Source of the DNA: Antarcticimicrobium sp.
GTDB taxonomy: Bacteria; Pseudomonadota; Alphaproteobacteria; Rhodobacterales; Rhodobacteraceae
Assembly (NCBI RefSeq): GCF_029212575.1
Contig: NZ_JARGPK010000056.1
Span: 186,001-250,000 of the forward strand
Direction of reading: 5' to 3'
DNA: 64,000 bases
Below, one piece after another: positions 45,632 to 54,417 of the stretch (positions are counted from its first letter, which is position 1; each line of letters begins with the position of its first letter). The notes beneath the pieces are model-generated. The model saw only the letters and a list, made by a program, of their open reading frames with translations. It did not search any database and was not told the origin of the DNA. The translations under genes were made by a program, and so were the position numbers.

Positions 45632-47800
45632 ATGCCTGACGCCTCTGCCATTGCCACGTTCACGCCCACCGATCCGCTTTATCCCCATCAACGCCATTTG
45701 GCCGCGCTGAACGGGCTGGAAACGGTCTGGGGGGAATACACCGGTTCGGGGGTCATCGTCGGCGTCTACGACGAATCCGTCGATTTCCACCACCAGGACC
45801 TGGCCGGAAAGCAGCTCACCGGGCTGTTCCCGCTGTTTCGGGGCGAGCGGTATGTAATCGACCCCGATCCGAACACGACGCATGGCACCGGTGTCGCCGG
45901 GCTGATCGCGGCCTCCGCCAACGGAGAGGGGGCGGTCGGTGTCGCCTTTGACGCCAGCCTGGTGTCGGTGGGGCTCCAGGGTTGGTGGGAAAACCGAAAG
46001 ACCCCGCTCGCCAATGCCCTGTTCGAGACGTTGCAGCATGTGGACGTGTCGAACAACAGCTGGGGCGGGGTGCCGAATTACGCCCTGGGCGACCCGGTGA
46101 CAAGCAGCCCCCTGGTCGCGGCCGCCTATCAGGAGGCCGCCGTATCCGGCCGTTACGGGCTGGGCACCATCCTGGTAAAGGCGGCCGGCAATGAATCCAC
46201 GACGGCACAGGCCGAGTATTACAACACCCTGCGCGAGTTCATCCTGGTCGGGGCAACCTCGCATTCCGGGGTCGTGCTAAGCTATTCCAATCGCGGGGCG
46301 AACCTTCTGGTGACCGCGCCGGTCGGGGTGGGCGTCAAGACCGGGACCATCACGACGAACAACACCCATGACGTCGATTGGGGCGCCCCCTATGGGCTGA
46401 CAAACCGGCAATTGCCGGGGGTGGGCGAGCTGGTGGAGGACCCGACCGATTACATGTTCTTCGACGGCACCTCGGCGGCGACGCCGATGGTCTCGGGCGT
46501 GGTGGCGCTGATGCTGGAGGCCAACCCCGACCTGGGCTGGCGCGACGTGCAGGAAATCCTGTCGCTGTCGGCCACCCGCACCGGCCACGACCTGGACAGC
46601 CCGCGCGAACGCTTTGCCTGGCAAACCAACGGCGATACCCATTGGAACGGCGGCGGGCGGCACATCAGCAACGACTATGGCTATGGCGAGGTCGATCCGC
46701 TGGCCGCCGTGCGCATGGCCGAGGTCTGGAGCCTGTTCGCCAACCCCGCCACCTCGGCCAACGAAAAGCAGGTCACCAGCGGCCCGGCCCCCGCCGTTGT
46801 TCATGACGTTCCCGGCGATGGCACCGCGCTGGACCTGACCGCGCAAATCGAGGCCGAGGGTGGTTTCGATATCGAAACCGTCGAGGTGAGCGTCCATATC
46901 CAGGCCGACCGGATCCATGATCTGCAACTCACGCTGGTGTCTCCCGACGGGACCGAGATCGCCCTGACCGACACCGAACGCTCCGTCTATACGCCCGGCA
47001 AGGTCGCCAAGGACGGGCTGAGCTGGACCTTCCTTGTGCAACACCTGCGGGGCGAGGACGCGACCGGCAGCTGGACCCTGCGGGCAGAGGATACCGTGGA
47101 CAACGACAAATCTATCCAACTGTCCGGGTTTTCGGTCACCGCCCATGGCACGACGCCGGGCCGCAACGATGTCTATACTTTCACCGACGAGGGTTTTGAC
47201 CTGCTGGACAGCGATCCGGCCCGGGGCGAGATCACCGATCTGCGCGGCGTGGACGACGTGCTCAACCTCGCGGCGCTCACCCGCGACATCGAGGTGAACC
47301 TGTCTCGCAGCGGTGGCATCGGCGACGGTGACAGCACGTTCTTCTCCTTCGGCCCCGACACAAGGATCGAGCATGCGGTTTCCGGCGATGGCGATGACTG
47401 GCTGCGCGGCAACGCCGCGGACAACGTGATGTTCGGGAATCGGGGTGACGACCGGCTCTCGGGGCGGATCGGCGACGACGATCTGGTCGGTGGTGCCGGA
47501 AACGACATCATCCGGGGCGGTCGAGGCCGCGACCTGATCGAAGGCGGTGACGGCGACGACACGCTGTGGGGCGGGCGCGGACGCGATGTGTTCCTCTTCG
47601 ACCCCGGCGCGGGATCGGACGTGATCCGCGACTTCGATGTGGAAAAGGATTCCCTCGACATCGCCTTTCTGGGCGGTTCCCCGTTTCTCCTCGATGCACG
47701 GGACGATGGAGACGACCTTTTGATCGGATTCCTGGATTTCGAGATCCGCCTGACCGATCTGGCCGGCACCAGCGAATACGACCTGACCTGGCTGAGCTGA
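45632..47800 (+). CDS. Subtilisin-like serine protease with P domain and RTX repeats
   Basis: A 722-residue secreted S8 peptidase. The catalytic triad is Asp47 (GVYDESV), His84 (THGTGVAG) and Ser281 (GTSAATP), with the oxyanion Asn187 (AAGNES). Residues about 385-507 form a proprotein-convertase P domain (VHIQADRIHDLQLTLVSPDG). Residues about 584-655 carry RTX nonapeptides such as GGAGNDIIR and GGDGDDTLW, and an acidic C-terminus completes a type I secretion signal. No Sec signal is present, so export by a type I ABC system is expected; none is encoded nearby. The ATG at 45632 has GGAG upstream. It is a kexin-like layout fused to RTX. Confidence 0.92.
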   Translation: MPDASAIATFTPTDPLYPHQRHLAALNGLETVWGEYTGSGVIVGVYDESVDFHHQDLAGKQLTGLFPLFRGERYVIDPDPNTTHGTGVAGLIAASANGEGAVGVAFDASLVSVGLQGWWENRKTPLANALFETLQHVDVSNNSWGGVPNYALGDPVTSSPLVAAAYQEAAVSGRYGLGTILVKAAGNESTTAQAEYYNTLREFILVGATSHSGVVLSYSNRGANLLVTAPVGVGVKTGTITTNNTHDVDWGAPYGLTNRQLPGVGELVEDPTDYMFFDGTSAATPMVSGVVALMLEANPDLGWRDVQEILSLSATRTGHDLDSPRERFAWQTNGDTHWNGGGRHISNDYGYGEVDPLAAVRMAEVWSLFANPATSANEKQVTSGPAPAVVHDVPGDGTALDLTAQIEAEGGFDIETVEVSVHIQADRIHDLQLTLVSPDGTEIALTDTERSVYTPGKVAKDGLSWTFLVQHLRGEDATGSWTLRAEDTVDNDKSIQLSGFSVTAHGTTPGRNDVYTFTDEGFDLLDSDPARGEITDLRGVDDVLNLAALTRDIEVNLSRSGGIGDGDSTFFSFGPDTRIEHAVSGDGDDWLRGNAADNVMFGNRGDDRLSGRIGDDDLVGGAGNDIIRGGRGRDLIEGGDGDDTLWGGRGRDVFLFDPGAGSDVIRDFDVEKDSLDIAFLGGSPFLLDARDDGDDLLIGFLDFEIRLTDLAGTSEYDLTWLS

Positions 47801-47821
47801 GGGGCGCGCCTGCCGCCGGGG

Positions 47822-48871
47822 TCAGGCCCCGGCGCCGCAGACCGGGCAATCGGCGCGCCGTTTCAGCGCGATCCGGCGCGTCTCGCCATAGAGCGCGTCA
47901 TAGATCAACATCTGGCCGCGCAGCGCCTCGCCCGCACCGGCGATCACCTTGACCGCCTCGACCGCCATCATCGCCCCCACCACACCGGGCAGCGGCGCGA
48001 TCACCCCGGCCTCGGCGCAAGAGGGGGCAAGACCCGGCGCCGGCGCCTCGGGGAAAATGCACTGGTAGCACGGCGCGCCATGGGCAGGATCGAACACACT
48101 CACCTGCCCCTCCCATTGTGCCAATGCGCCGGAGATCAGCGGCTTGCCCTGTGCCACCGCCACGCGGTTGGCAAGGTAGCGGGTATCGAAATTGTCGGTG
48201 CCGTCGAGGATAATGTCATAGTCGGCGAAGAGATCGGCGGCGATCTCCTCCTCCAGCCGGCGGTGATAGGGGCGGACGGCAACAAAGGGGTTGAGCGCCT
48301 TGAGCGCCGCCTCGGCCGAAAACACCTTGGGCATGCCGATCCGCGCCTCGGTGTGGATCACCTGCCGTTGCAGGTTGGAACCCTCGACCGTGTCATCGTC
48401 GATCACCCCGATGGTGCCCACCCCGGCGGCGGCGAGATAGAGCAGCGCGGGCGAGCCAAGGCCGCCGGCCCCGATCACCAGGACGCGGGCCTGTTTCAAC
48501 CGCTTCTGCCCCGGCCCGCCCAATTCGCGCAGCACGATGTGGCGGGCATAGCGGTTGAGTTCGGTCTCGGAGAAGGTGCCGGCGGGCTTCGCCGGCTCGG
48601 CGGCGTCTTCCTTGGCGCCTGCACGGCGCTTCAACGCCCGCACGCTGCGGCCATAGACCAGCGCGATCAGGGCGGCTCCGCCCAGCAGCAGCCAGAGCGC
48701 GGCCTCCTTGCCGGTGGCAAGGCGCAGCGGATGCCCGTCCGGCAGGGTCAGGTGCAGCGCCAGCACGGCAAGGTACAACAGCCCGATCATCGCCCAGCGC
48801 AGCCGATGCGGCAGCCCGGCGGCCCAGCCAATGGCCCAGAGCCCGGCGGCAAGCGCAAGGACCAGCAGCAT
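47822..48871 (-). CDS. moeB: Molybdopterin-synthase adenylyltransferase, membrane-anchored
   Basis: A 349-residue E1-like enzyme. The catalytic part from about 105 has the ATP loop VIGAGGLGSPALLYLAAAGV, the RQVIHTEARIGMPK segment, and zinc cysteines CYQC (about 270) and CPVC at the C-terminus. It adenylates the sulfur-carrier protein in molybdenum-cofactor synthesis; ThiF is the alternative. Unusually, residues 1-80 hold three hydrophobic segments (LLVLALAAGLWAIGWAAGL, WAMIGLLYLAVLALHL, ALWLLLGGAALIALVYG), which would tether it to the membrane. It shares one base with the dut stop. Confidence 0.88.
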   Translation of the reverse strand: MLLVLALAAGLWAIGWAAGLPHRLRWAMIGLLYLAVLALHLTLPDGHPLRLATGKEAALWLLLGGAALIALVYGRSVRALKRRAGAKEDAAEPAKPAGTFSETELNRYARHIVLRELGGPGQKRLKQARVLVIGAGGLGSPALLYLAAAGVGTIGVIDDDTVEGSNLQRQVIHTEARIGMPKVFSAEAALKALNPFVAVRPYHRRLEEEIAADLFADYDIILDGTDNFDTRYLANRVAVAQGKPLISGALAQWEGQVSVFDPAHGAPCYQCIFPEAPAPGLAPSCAEAGVIAPLPGVVGAMMAVEAVKVIAGAGEALRGQMLIYDALYGETRRIALKRRADCPVCGAGA

Positions 48872-49326
48872 CAGCGCCGCCCCGTCGAGCCAAAGCCGCC
48901 GGCGCCGCGCGCGGTCTCGGTGAGGTCGTCGGCCAGATCGAACCGCGCCTGCACCACCGGGGCGACGACCATCTGGGCGATGCGGTCGCCATGAGCGATG
49001 ACGAAGGGCTCATGCCCTGCGTTCATCACGATCACCCCCAGCGGGCCGCGATAATCGCTGTCGATGGTGCCGGGGCTGTTGGGCAGGGTGATCCCGTGCT
49101 TCAGCGCCAGCCCCGAGCGCGGCCGGATCTGCACCTCGTAGCCCACCGGGATCTCGATCCTCAACCCCGTCGGCACCAGCGCCCGCGCCCCCGGCGCCAG
49201 CTCGATCGCGCCCCGGTCGGGCAGGTTGGCGCGCAGGTCGGCCCCCGCCGCCCCCGGCGTCTCATAGCCGGGCAGCGGGATGTCCCGGTCCGCCCCGGCC
49301 TCGTGGATCACCCGGATTGCAACCAT
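48871..49326 (-). CDS. dut: dUTP diphosphatase
   Basis: A 151-residue homotrimeric dUTPase that hydrolyses dUTP to dUMP. Five conserved motifs are visible: [35 protein letters not shown] and the C-terminal GGFGSTGR. The catalytic Asp lies in motif 3. It is transcribed between coaBC and moeB; its stop TGA shares the A with the moeB ATG. The dut-coaBC pairing is widespread. Confidence 0.97.
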   Translation of the reverse strand: MVAIRVIHEAGADRDIPLPGYETPGAAGADLRANLPDRGAIELAPGARALVPTGLRIEIPVGYEVQIRPRSGLALKHGITLPNSPGTIDSDYRGPLGVIVMNAGHEPFVIAHGDRIAQMVVAPVVQARFDLADDLTETARGAGGFGSTGRR

Positions 49327-49374
49327 TGGCGATGGCCCCTTGTCCTGTTCTGGTTCCTGTCCGCGCCGCCCGGA

Positions 49375-50571
49375 TCAATCGTCCAGCGCCGCCGCGATGC
49401 GCCGCGCCAGCCGGTCGGCGACCTCCGCCTTGCCCATGCGCGGCCATTCCTCGTGACCCTCGTCCGAGATCAGGATCACGGCGTTCTCGGTCCCGCCCAT
49501 GATGCCGGTCGCCGGGCTCACGTCATTGGCGACGATCCAGTCGCAGCCCTTGCGCGCCCGCTTGGCGGTGGCGTTATCGATCACGTCGTCGGTCTCGGCG
49601 GCGAACCCCACCACAAGGCGCGGACGCCCTTCGGCCATCTGCGACACGGTCTTGAGGATGTCGGGGTTCTCGGCGAACTCCAGGCTGGGCATACCGTCGC
49701 GGCTTTTCTTCAGCTTGCGGTCCGAGGCAGAGGCGACGCGCCAGTCGGCCACCGCCGCCGCGAAGACACCGGCATCGGCGGGCAGCGCGCCCTCGACCGC
49801 CTCCAGCATCTGCTGCGCGGTCTGCACCGCGATCACCTCGACCCCCGGCGGCGGCGGCACATCCGCCGGGCCGGTGACAAAGACCACCTCGGCCCCAAGA
49901 CCCGCCAGCGCGGCGGCAATCGCCGTACCCTGCGCGCCTGAGGAGCGATTGGCGATATAGCGCACCGGGTCGATCGGCTCATGGGTGGGGCCGGAGGTGA
50001 CGACGATGCGCTTGCCCGCCAGGGGCCCGCCGGAAAGCCGCGCCTCCACCGCCGCGACGATCTCCGCTGGCTCGGCCATGCGGCCCGGGCCAAACTCGCC
50101 ACAGGCCATGCCGCCCTCGTTGGGGCCGATGAAGCCGATCCCGTCCTGTTCCAGTTGTGTCCGGTTGCGTTGGGTCGCCGGATGCTCCCACATACGCACG
50201 TTCATCGCCGGGGCGGCCAGAACGGCCGTGTCGGTCGCCAAAAGCAGGGTCGAGGCCAGGTCGTCGGCCAGCCCTGCCGCCATCTTTGCCATCAGGTCGG
50301 CGGTGGCCGGGGCCACCACGATCAGATCGGCGCTGCGCGACAGCTCGATATGGCCCATCTCGGCCTCGTCGGTCAGGTCGAACAGGTCGGTATAGACCTT
50401 GTGCCCGGCCAGCGCCGAAACCGAAAGCGGCGTGACGAACTGGGCGCCGCCTGCGGTCAGCACCGGGGTCACCCGCGCACCGCGATCCTGCAACCGGCGG
50501 ATCAGCTCCAGCGATTTATAGGCGGCGATCCCGCCACCGATGATCAGCAGAATCCGCTTTTCGGCCAGCAT
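49375..50571 (-). CDS. coaBC: Bifunctional phosphopantothenoylcysteine decarboxylase/synthetase
   Basis: A 398-residue Dfp. The N-terminal flavin-dependent decarboxylase shows IIGGGIAAYKSLELIR and LVVAPATADLMAKMAAGLADDL with PAMNVRMW; the synthetase begins near 190 with VVTSGPTHEPIDPVRYIANRS and ends with KGCDWIVANDV. It makes 4'-phosphopantetheine for coenzyme A. I chose the ATG at 50571 (MLAEKRILLI); the extra upstream residues look non-coding. First gene of the coaBC-dut-moeB unit. Confidence 0.97.
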   Translation of the reverse strand: MLAEKRILLIIGGGIAAYKSLELIRRLQDRGARVTPVLTAGGAQFVTPLSVSALAGHKVYTDLFDLTDEAEMGHIELSRSADLIVVAPATADLMAKMAAGLADDLASTLLLATDTAVLAAPAMNVRMWEHPATQRNRTQLEQDGIGFIGPNEGGMACGEFGPGRMAEPAEIVAAVEARLSGGPLAGKRIVVTSGPTHEPIDPVRYIANRSSGAQGTAIAAALAGLGAEVVFVTGPADVPPPPGVEVIAVQTAQQMLEAVEGALPADAGVFAAAVADWRVASASDRKLKKSRDGMPSLEFAENPDILKTVSQMAEGRPRLVVGFAAETDDVIDNATAKRARKGCDWIVANDVSPATGIMGGTENAVILISDEGHEEWPRMGKAEVADRLARRIAAALDD

Positions 50572-50658
50572 CCCCTGTCTCCCCTCTCGCGTCGGCCATG
50601 CTGGCCGCGACCCGACCCTAGGCAAGCGCGCCCCGATCCGCCAGAGGCGAATGACCGC

Positions 50659-51477
50659 TCAATCCGGTTTGGCAAAACCGGCACAGGGATCGGGGCGCTG
50701 GGTCACAGGGCCATCCATCACCGCATCGAACTGCCCCGAAACTTGCCCGTCCTCGGACTGGCCCAGGGCGAACACCGCCACATCTGGCGCCGCGCTTTGC
50801 AGGTAGACCGGAACGCCACGATCGGCCCGGGCATGGCCGTTGCCGGTGATCACCGCGACCGGCCCGCCGGTTTCTTCCAGCGCGCGCAGCACCGCGCGGG
50901 CCAAAACCGCGTCGCGCAGCCGCTGGATCTCGACCATCATCGGCAGCATCTGAGGCGGCATGGCATCGCAATGGGCGGCCAGTTGATCGGCCTCGCGCGC
51001 GGCCTGCTCATCCTCCGGCAGTGGATCGGCCAGACCGTAGCGCGCCGCATCCTCCCCGAAATGCGCCGCGGCCCCGGTCTCCATCACCGCCCGCGCCGTG
51101 CTGCGCGGCACCAGTGCACCGAACTGCGCCGCCCCCGACGCCGCCTGGAACACCGGTAAATAGAACTCCAGCGGCGGCCATCCGGATTTGTCCCAATCGG
51201 TCACCTCGGCCAGCGCGGCGGGATCGGCGATGATCTCCGCCGTCAGCTGCGCCGCGACCTGCGCCGTCAGCATCTCCCAGACCACCGCGCGGGGGGCCAG
51301 CGCGGCCACCGCCTCGGCCTGCACCCGGTGATGCGCGGGATTGTCATGCACCTCGCCCAACAACACCACCTGCGCGCCGCGCATCCGATCGACCAGTGCA
51401 TCGGAAAGAGAAACCGCCCCGGCAGGGGCGGCACAGGCAACGAGCATCGCGCCAAGGGCGAAAAGAAACCTTGTCAT
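50659..51477 (-). CDS. ChaN-family haem-related lipoprotein
   Basis: A 272-residue exported protein of the ChaN (haem-binding) family. The N-terminus (LGAMLVACAAPAGA) is a signal with a possible lipobox. VVLLGEVHDNPAHH and VITGNGHARADRGVP are the family metal-site motifs, and PPLEFYLPVFQAA lies between. ChaN homologues bind haem in Campylobacter. It overlaps the rpoH2 stop by four bases (ATGA), so it is translated from the same transcript and would be induced by the same stress. Confidence 0.85.
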   Translation of the reverse strand: MTRFLFALGAMLVACAAPAGAVSLSDALVDRMRGAQVVLLGEVHDNPAHHRVQAEAVAALAPRAVVWEMLTAQVAAQLTAEIIADPAALAEVTDWDKSGWPPLEFYLPVFQAASGAAQFGALVPRSTARAVMETGAAAHFGEDAARYGLADPLPEDEQAAREADQLAAHCDAMPPQMLPMMVEIQRLRDAVLARAVLRALEETGGPVAVITGNGHARADRGVPVYLQSAAPDVAVFALGQSEDGQVSGQFDAVMDGPVTQRPDPCAGFAKPD

Positions 51478-52352
51478 ACGAGGAAGTTTTGCACTTCCTT
51501 CGACTGGGCCTCAAGGCTCTTGCGCATCTTCTGGAACGCCGCCGCTTCAAGCTGTCGCACCCGCTCCTTCGACAGGCCAAGCTCCTGTCCCAGGCTTTCC
51601 AGCGTGCGCGGGTCGTCGCGCAGCTTTCGTTCCCGCACGATCAGCCGTTCGCGCGGCTTCAGCCCCTGCATCGCGGTCACCAGCCATTCACGCAGCTGCG
51701 CGGTATCGTGGGAGTGTTCGACCAGCTCCGCGCTCTGCGCGCTGTCGTCCTCCAGCGTGTCGATCCATTCGCGGCCCTCCTCGTCGGCGGATTGCACCGC
51801 GTTGAGCGAGAAGTCGCTGCCCGAAAGGCGGCCCTCCATCATTTCCACATCGCGCAACGGCACGCCGACCTCGGTCGCGATCATCTGGTGCAACTGGTGG
51901 CGATCCAGCGTCTCGCCCTGCTTCGACGCCTCGCGCTCCAGCTTGGCCTGCACCCGGCGCATGTTGAAAAACAGCGATTTCTGGCTGCTGGTAGAGCCGG
52001 TGCGCACCATCGACCAGTTGCGCATCACGTAATCCTGAATGCTGGCCTTGATCCACCAGACCGCATAGGTGGAAAACCGCACGCCGCGATCCGGGTCGAA
52101 CTTGTCGGCGGCCTTCATCAAGCCCAGCCCCGCCTCCTGGATCAGGTCGTTCATCGGTGCGCCATAGCGGCGGAATTTCGACGCCATCGAGATTGCCAGC
52201 CGCATGTAGGCGGTGATCAGCCGGTGCAGCGCCGCCTCGTCGCGCTGGTCACGCCAGGCATAGGCCAGCTTCAACTCGGTCTCGGCATCCAGCAACTCGG
52301 CCTTCATTGCCCGGCGGGACATCGTCATGTCTTGGGTCGAATCAAGTGCCAT
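51474..52352 (-). CDS. rpoH2: RNA polymerase sigma-32 factor (RpoHII type)
   Basis: A 292-residue group 3 sigma factor of the RpoH family. Region 2 contains NDLIQEAGLGLMKAADKFDP and RFSTYAVWWIKASIQDYVM; the RpoH box SQKSLFFNMRRV follows; region 4.2 is LGLSKERVRQLE. Sequence and context match RpoHII of Rhodobacter, which acts with RpoE in the singlet-oxygen response. An RpoE-like promoter is visible upstream. It is co-transcribed with the ChaN-like gene. Its start codon is 100 bases from the divergent cobP. Confidence 0.93.
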   Translation of the reverse strand: MALDSTQDMTMSRRAMKAELLDAETELKLAYAWRDQRDEAALHRLITAYMRLAISMASKFRRYGAPMNDLIQEAGLGLMKAADKFDPDRGVRFSTYAVWWIKASIQDYVMRNWSMVRTGSTSSQKSLFFNMRRVQAKLEREASKQGETLDRHQLHQMIATEVGVPLRDVEMMEGRLSGSDFSLNAVQSADEEGREWIDTLEDDSAQSAELVEHSHDTAQLREWLVTAMQGLKPRERLIVRERKLRDDPRTLESLGQELGLSKERVRQLEAAAFQKMRKSLEAQSKEVQNFLV

Positions 52353-52409
52353 CTTTTTCCCCCTTCAATCGGCGTGCGTTTCAGCGCGTCTTGCCTTGCT
52401 TTTCATACG

Positions 52410-52438
52410 TGCTACGCAGGCCGGGGTTTGGCGGATCA
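52410..52438 (-). promoter_or_regulatory. Candidate RpoE (ECF11) promoter of rpoH2
   Basis: Minus strand TGATCC (52433-52438), an 18-base spacer, then TAGCA (52410-52414). The known Rhodobacter sphaeroides RpoE promoter is TGATCC-N18-TAAGA. Transcription would begin near 52403, about 50 bases before the ATG. The -35 is perfect and the spacer exact, while the -10 matches three of five. Confidence 0.65.
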
Positions 52439-52451
52439 AAAAAGGTAAAAT

Positions 52452-52973
52452 ATGTCTTCTGGACTCATATTCATACTGGGTGGGGCGGCGTCAGGCAAAT
52501 CGGAATATGCCGAAAGGCTGACCGATACCGCCGGAAAGACAAGACATTACCTGGCCACATCACAGCCTCTTGATGACGAGATGCGCGGCAAGGTGGCGAA
52601 ACATCGGGCCCGCCGCGATGCAGGATGGACCACGCATGAGGCCCCGCTGGAGCTTGGCCCGGTGCTCTCCACGCTCGGCGTAGACTGCATCTGCCTGGTC
52701 GATTGCGCCACCTTCTGGCTCAGCAATCACATGATGGCTGACAGCGATCTCACATCGGCGCAGGACAGGTTGCTGTCGGATATCGCGACCTGCACCGCCG
52801 GGATCATCATCGTCTCCAACGAGGTGGGCCAGGGCATCGTGCCCGGTGATGCGCTGTCGCGCCGCTTCCGCGAGGCGCAGGGACGGCTGAACATCGCGCT
52901 CGCTGCCCGCGCCGAAACCGTGGTGCAGGTGGTGGCGGGCCTGCCCAACCTGCTGAAAGGCACCCTGCCATGA
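52452..52973 (+). CDS. cobP: Adenosylcobinamide kinase/adenosylcobinamide-phosphate guanylyltransferase
   Basis: A 173-residue CobP/CobU. The P-loop is FILGGAASGKSEYAE (about 6-20); later motifs are HRARRDAGW, the nucleotide-binding SNEVGQGIVPGDALSRRFREAQG and the C-terminal VVAGLP. It phosphorylates adenosylcobinamide and then adds GMP, in the nucleotide-loop assembly of cobalamin. It overlaps the following phosphatase by ATGA. No cobalamin riboswitch fits in the 99-base gap upstream. Confidence 0.96.
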   Translation: MSSGLIFILGGAASGKSEYAERLTDTAGKTRHYLATSQPLDDEMRGKVAKHRARRDAGWTTHEAPLELGPVLSTLGVDCICLVDCATFWLSNHMMADSDLTSAQDRLLSDIATCTAGIIIVSNEVGQGIVPGDALSRRFREAQGRLNIALAARAETVVQVVAGLPNLLKGTLP

Positions 52974-53548
52974 CCCGCCTGCACCTGGTCCGGCACGGGC
53001 CGACCCATGCCAAATCCATGGTCGGATGGTCCGACCTGCCCGCCGATCTCTCCGACACCGTGGCCATCGCCCGGCTTTCGACGTTTCTGCCAGAGACGGC
53101 GACAGTGATCTCCTCCGATCTGATCCGCGCTACCGCCACCGCGGACGCGATCCAGGGCGCGCGGCCCCGCCTGCCGCACGATCCGCGCCTGCGCGAGTTG
53201 AACTTCGGCGACTGGGAGCTGCGCCGGTTCCAGCAGATCGAGGCCGAGGACCCCGAGGGCATCCGCGCCTTCTGGGAAACCCCCGGCAGCAACCGCGCGC
53301 CCGGCGGCGAAAGCTGGAACGATCTGCGTGCCCGCGCCGACGCCGCCATCGACGCGCTGATCTCCCGGCTGGCGGGGGGCGAGCTGATCGTCGTGGCCCA
53401 TTTCGGCCTGATCCTGACCCAGGTCCAGCGCGCCCTGGGAATCGACGCCGAAACCGCCTTTGGTCATCGCATCGACAACCTGTCGGTGACCGAGATCCAT
53501 TGCGAAGCGTCGCGCTGGCACGCGGAGCGGATCAATCACATCCCGTGA
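52970..53548 (+). CDS. Histidine phosphatase, probable alpha-ribazole phosphatase
   Basis: A 192-residue phosphoglycerate-mutase-fold phosphatase. The catalytic LVRHGPTHAK motif lies at about 6-15, with the second His in VVAHFGLI (about 142). The start overlaps cobP by four bases, and CobC dephosphorylates alpha-ribazole phosphate in the same pathway, so this assignment is inferred from context. The E. coli PhoE/GpmB-like alternatives cannot be excluded. Confidence 0.85.
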   Translation: MTRLHLVRHGPTHAKSMVGWSDLPADLSDTVAIARLSTFLPETATVISSDLIRATATADAIQGARPRLPHDPRLRELNFGDWELRRFQQIEAEDPEGIRAFWETPGSNRAPGGESWNDLRARADAAIDALISRLAGGELIVVAHFGLILTQVQRALGIDAETAFGHRIDNLSVTEIHCEASRWHAERINHIP

Positions 53549-53607
53549 CGCACCGCCGCACAAATCGTCGTTAGGCGAAACCGCTCCGCGCGGCCCATCC
53601 TGCGCCC

Positions 53608-54294
53608 ATGACCTATGATCTCTATCTCGGCGATGCGATGTTCTCCAGCTGGTCGCTACGCGGCTGGCTGATGTTCGAAAAATTCACCCTGCCCGTGCGC
53701 AGCCATTTCGTCGGCCTCTACAGCGGCACCATGGCCGCCGACCTCGCGCCGCTGGCCCCGGCGCGGCTGGTCCCGGCGCTGCGGCTGCCGGACGGAACGG
53801 TGCTGGGCGAGACACTGGCGATCGCCGAAACCCTGGCCGAACGCCACCCCGATGCCGGGCTTTGGCCGGCGGACCCGGCCGAGCGCGCCACCGCCCGCTG
53901 GCTCTGCGCCGAGATGACCAGCGGCTTTTCCGCCCTGCGCGCCGACTGCCCGATGCAGTTGCACAGCCAATACCGGGGCTTTGCCCCCTCGCCCGCCGTT
54001 CAGTCCGATCTTGCACGGATCGAAACCCTCTGGGCCCACGCCCGCGGCCTCTCCGGCGCGGCCGAGGGCTGGCTGTTCGGTGCCTACAGTCTGGCCGATG
54101 TGTTCTACACCCCGGTCGCCGCCCGTATCCTCGGCTACGAGCTGCCGGTGAGCGCGCCCGCCCATGCCTATTGCACCGCCCTGCTCTCGGATCCGGCGGT
54201 GCGGAAATGGCGCGACATGGCGCGCGAGGTGACCTACGATCCGCTGCCCTACGCCCTCGACCTGCCCAGCGGGGACTGGCCGATCCCGGACTGA
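53608..54294 (+). CDS. Glutathione S-transferase family protein
   Basis: A 228-residue GST. The N-terminal thioredoxin-like domain starts YDLYLGDAMFSSWSLRGWLMFEKF, with Ser near 14 as the candidate catalytic residue; the cis-Pro is in RLVPALRLPDGTVLGETLAIAETL. The all-helical C-terminal domain contains FGAYSLADVFYTPVA. It resembles maleylacetoacetate-isomerase or related classes. gshB for glutathione synthesis is 2.5 kb downstream. Confidence 0.9.
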   Translation: MTYDLYLGDAMFSSWSLRGWLMFEKFTLPVRSHFVGLYSGTMAADLAPLAPARLVPALRLPDGTVLGETLAIAETLAERHPDAGLWPADPAERATARWLCAEMTSGFSALRADCPMQLHSQYRGFAPSPAVQSDLARIETLWAHARGLSGAAEGWLFGAYSLADVFYTPVAARILGYELPVSAPAHAYCTALLSDPAVRKWRDMAREVTYDPLPYALDLPSGDWPIPD

Positions 54295-54417
54295 TCCCGC
54301 CGCTTCTTCTCGTTTCAAATACTCATCTCCGACGGTCGCTCCGGCGCCAGCGTTAACCATTCCTAAACCACCCGCCCGCTAGCGATGGTCTGTCCATCAC
54401 CGGCACAGGGGCGGCCC

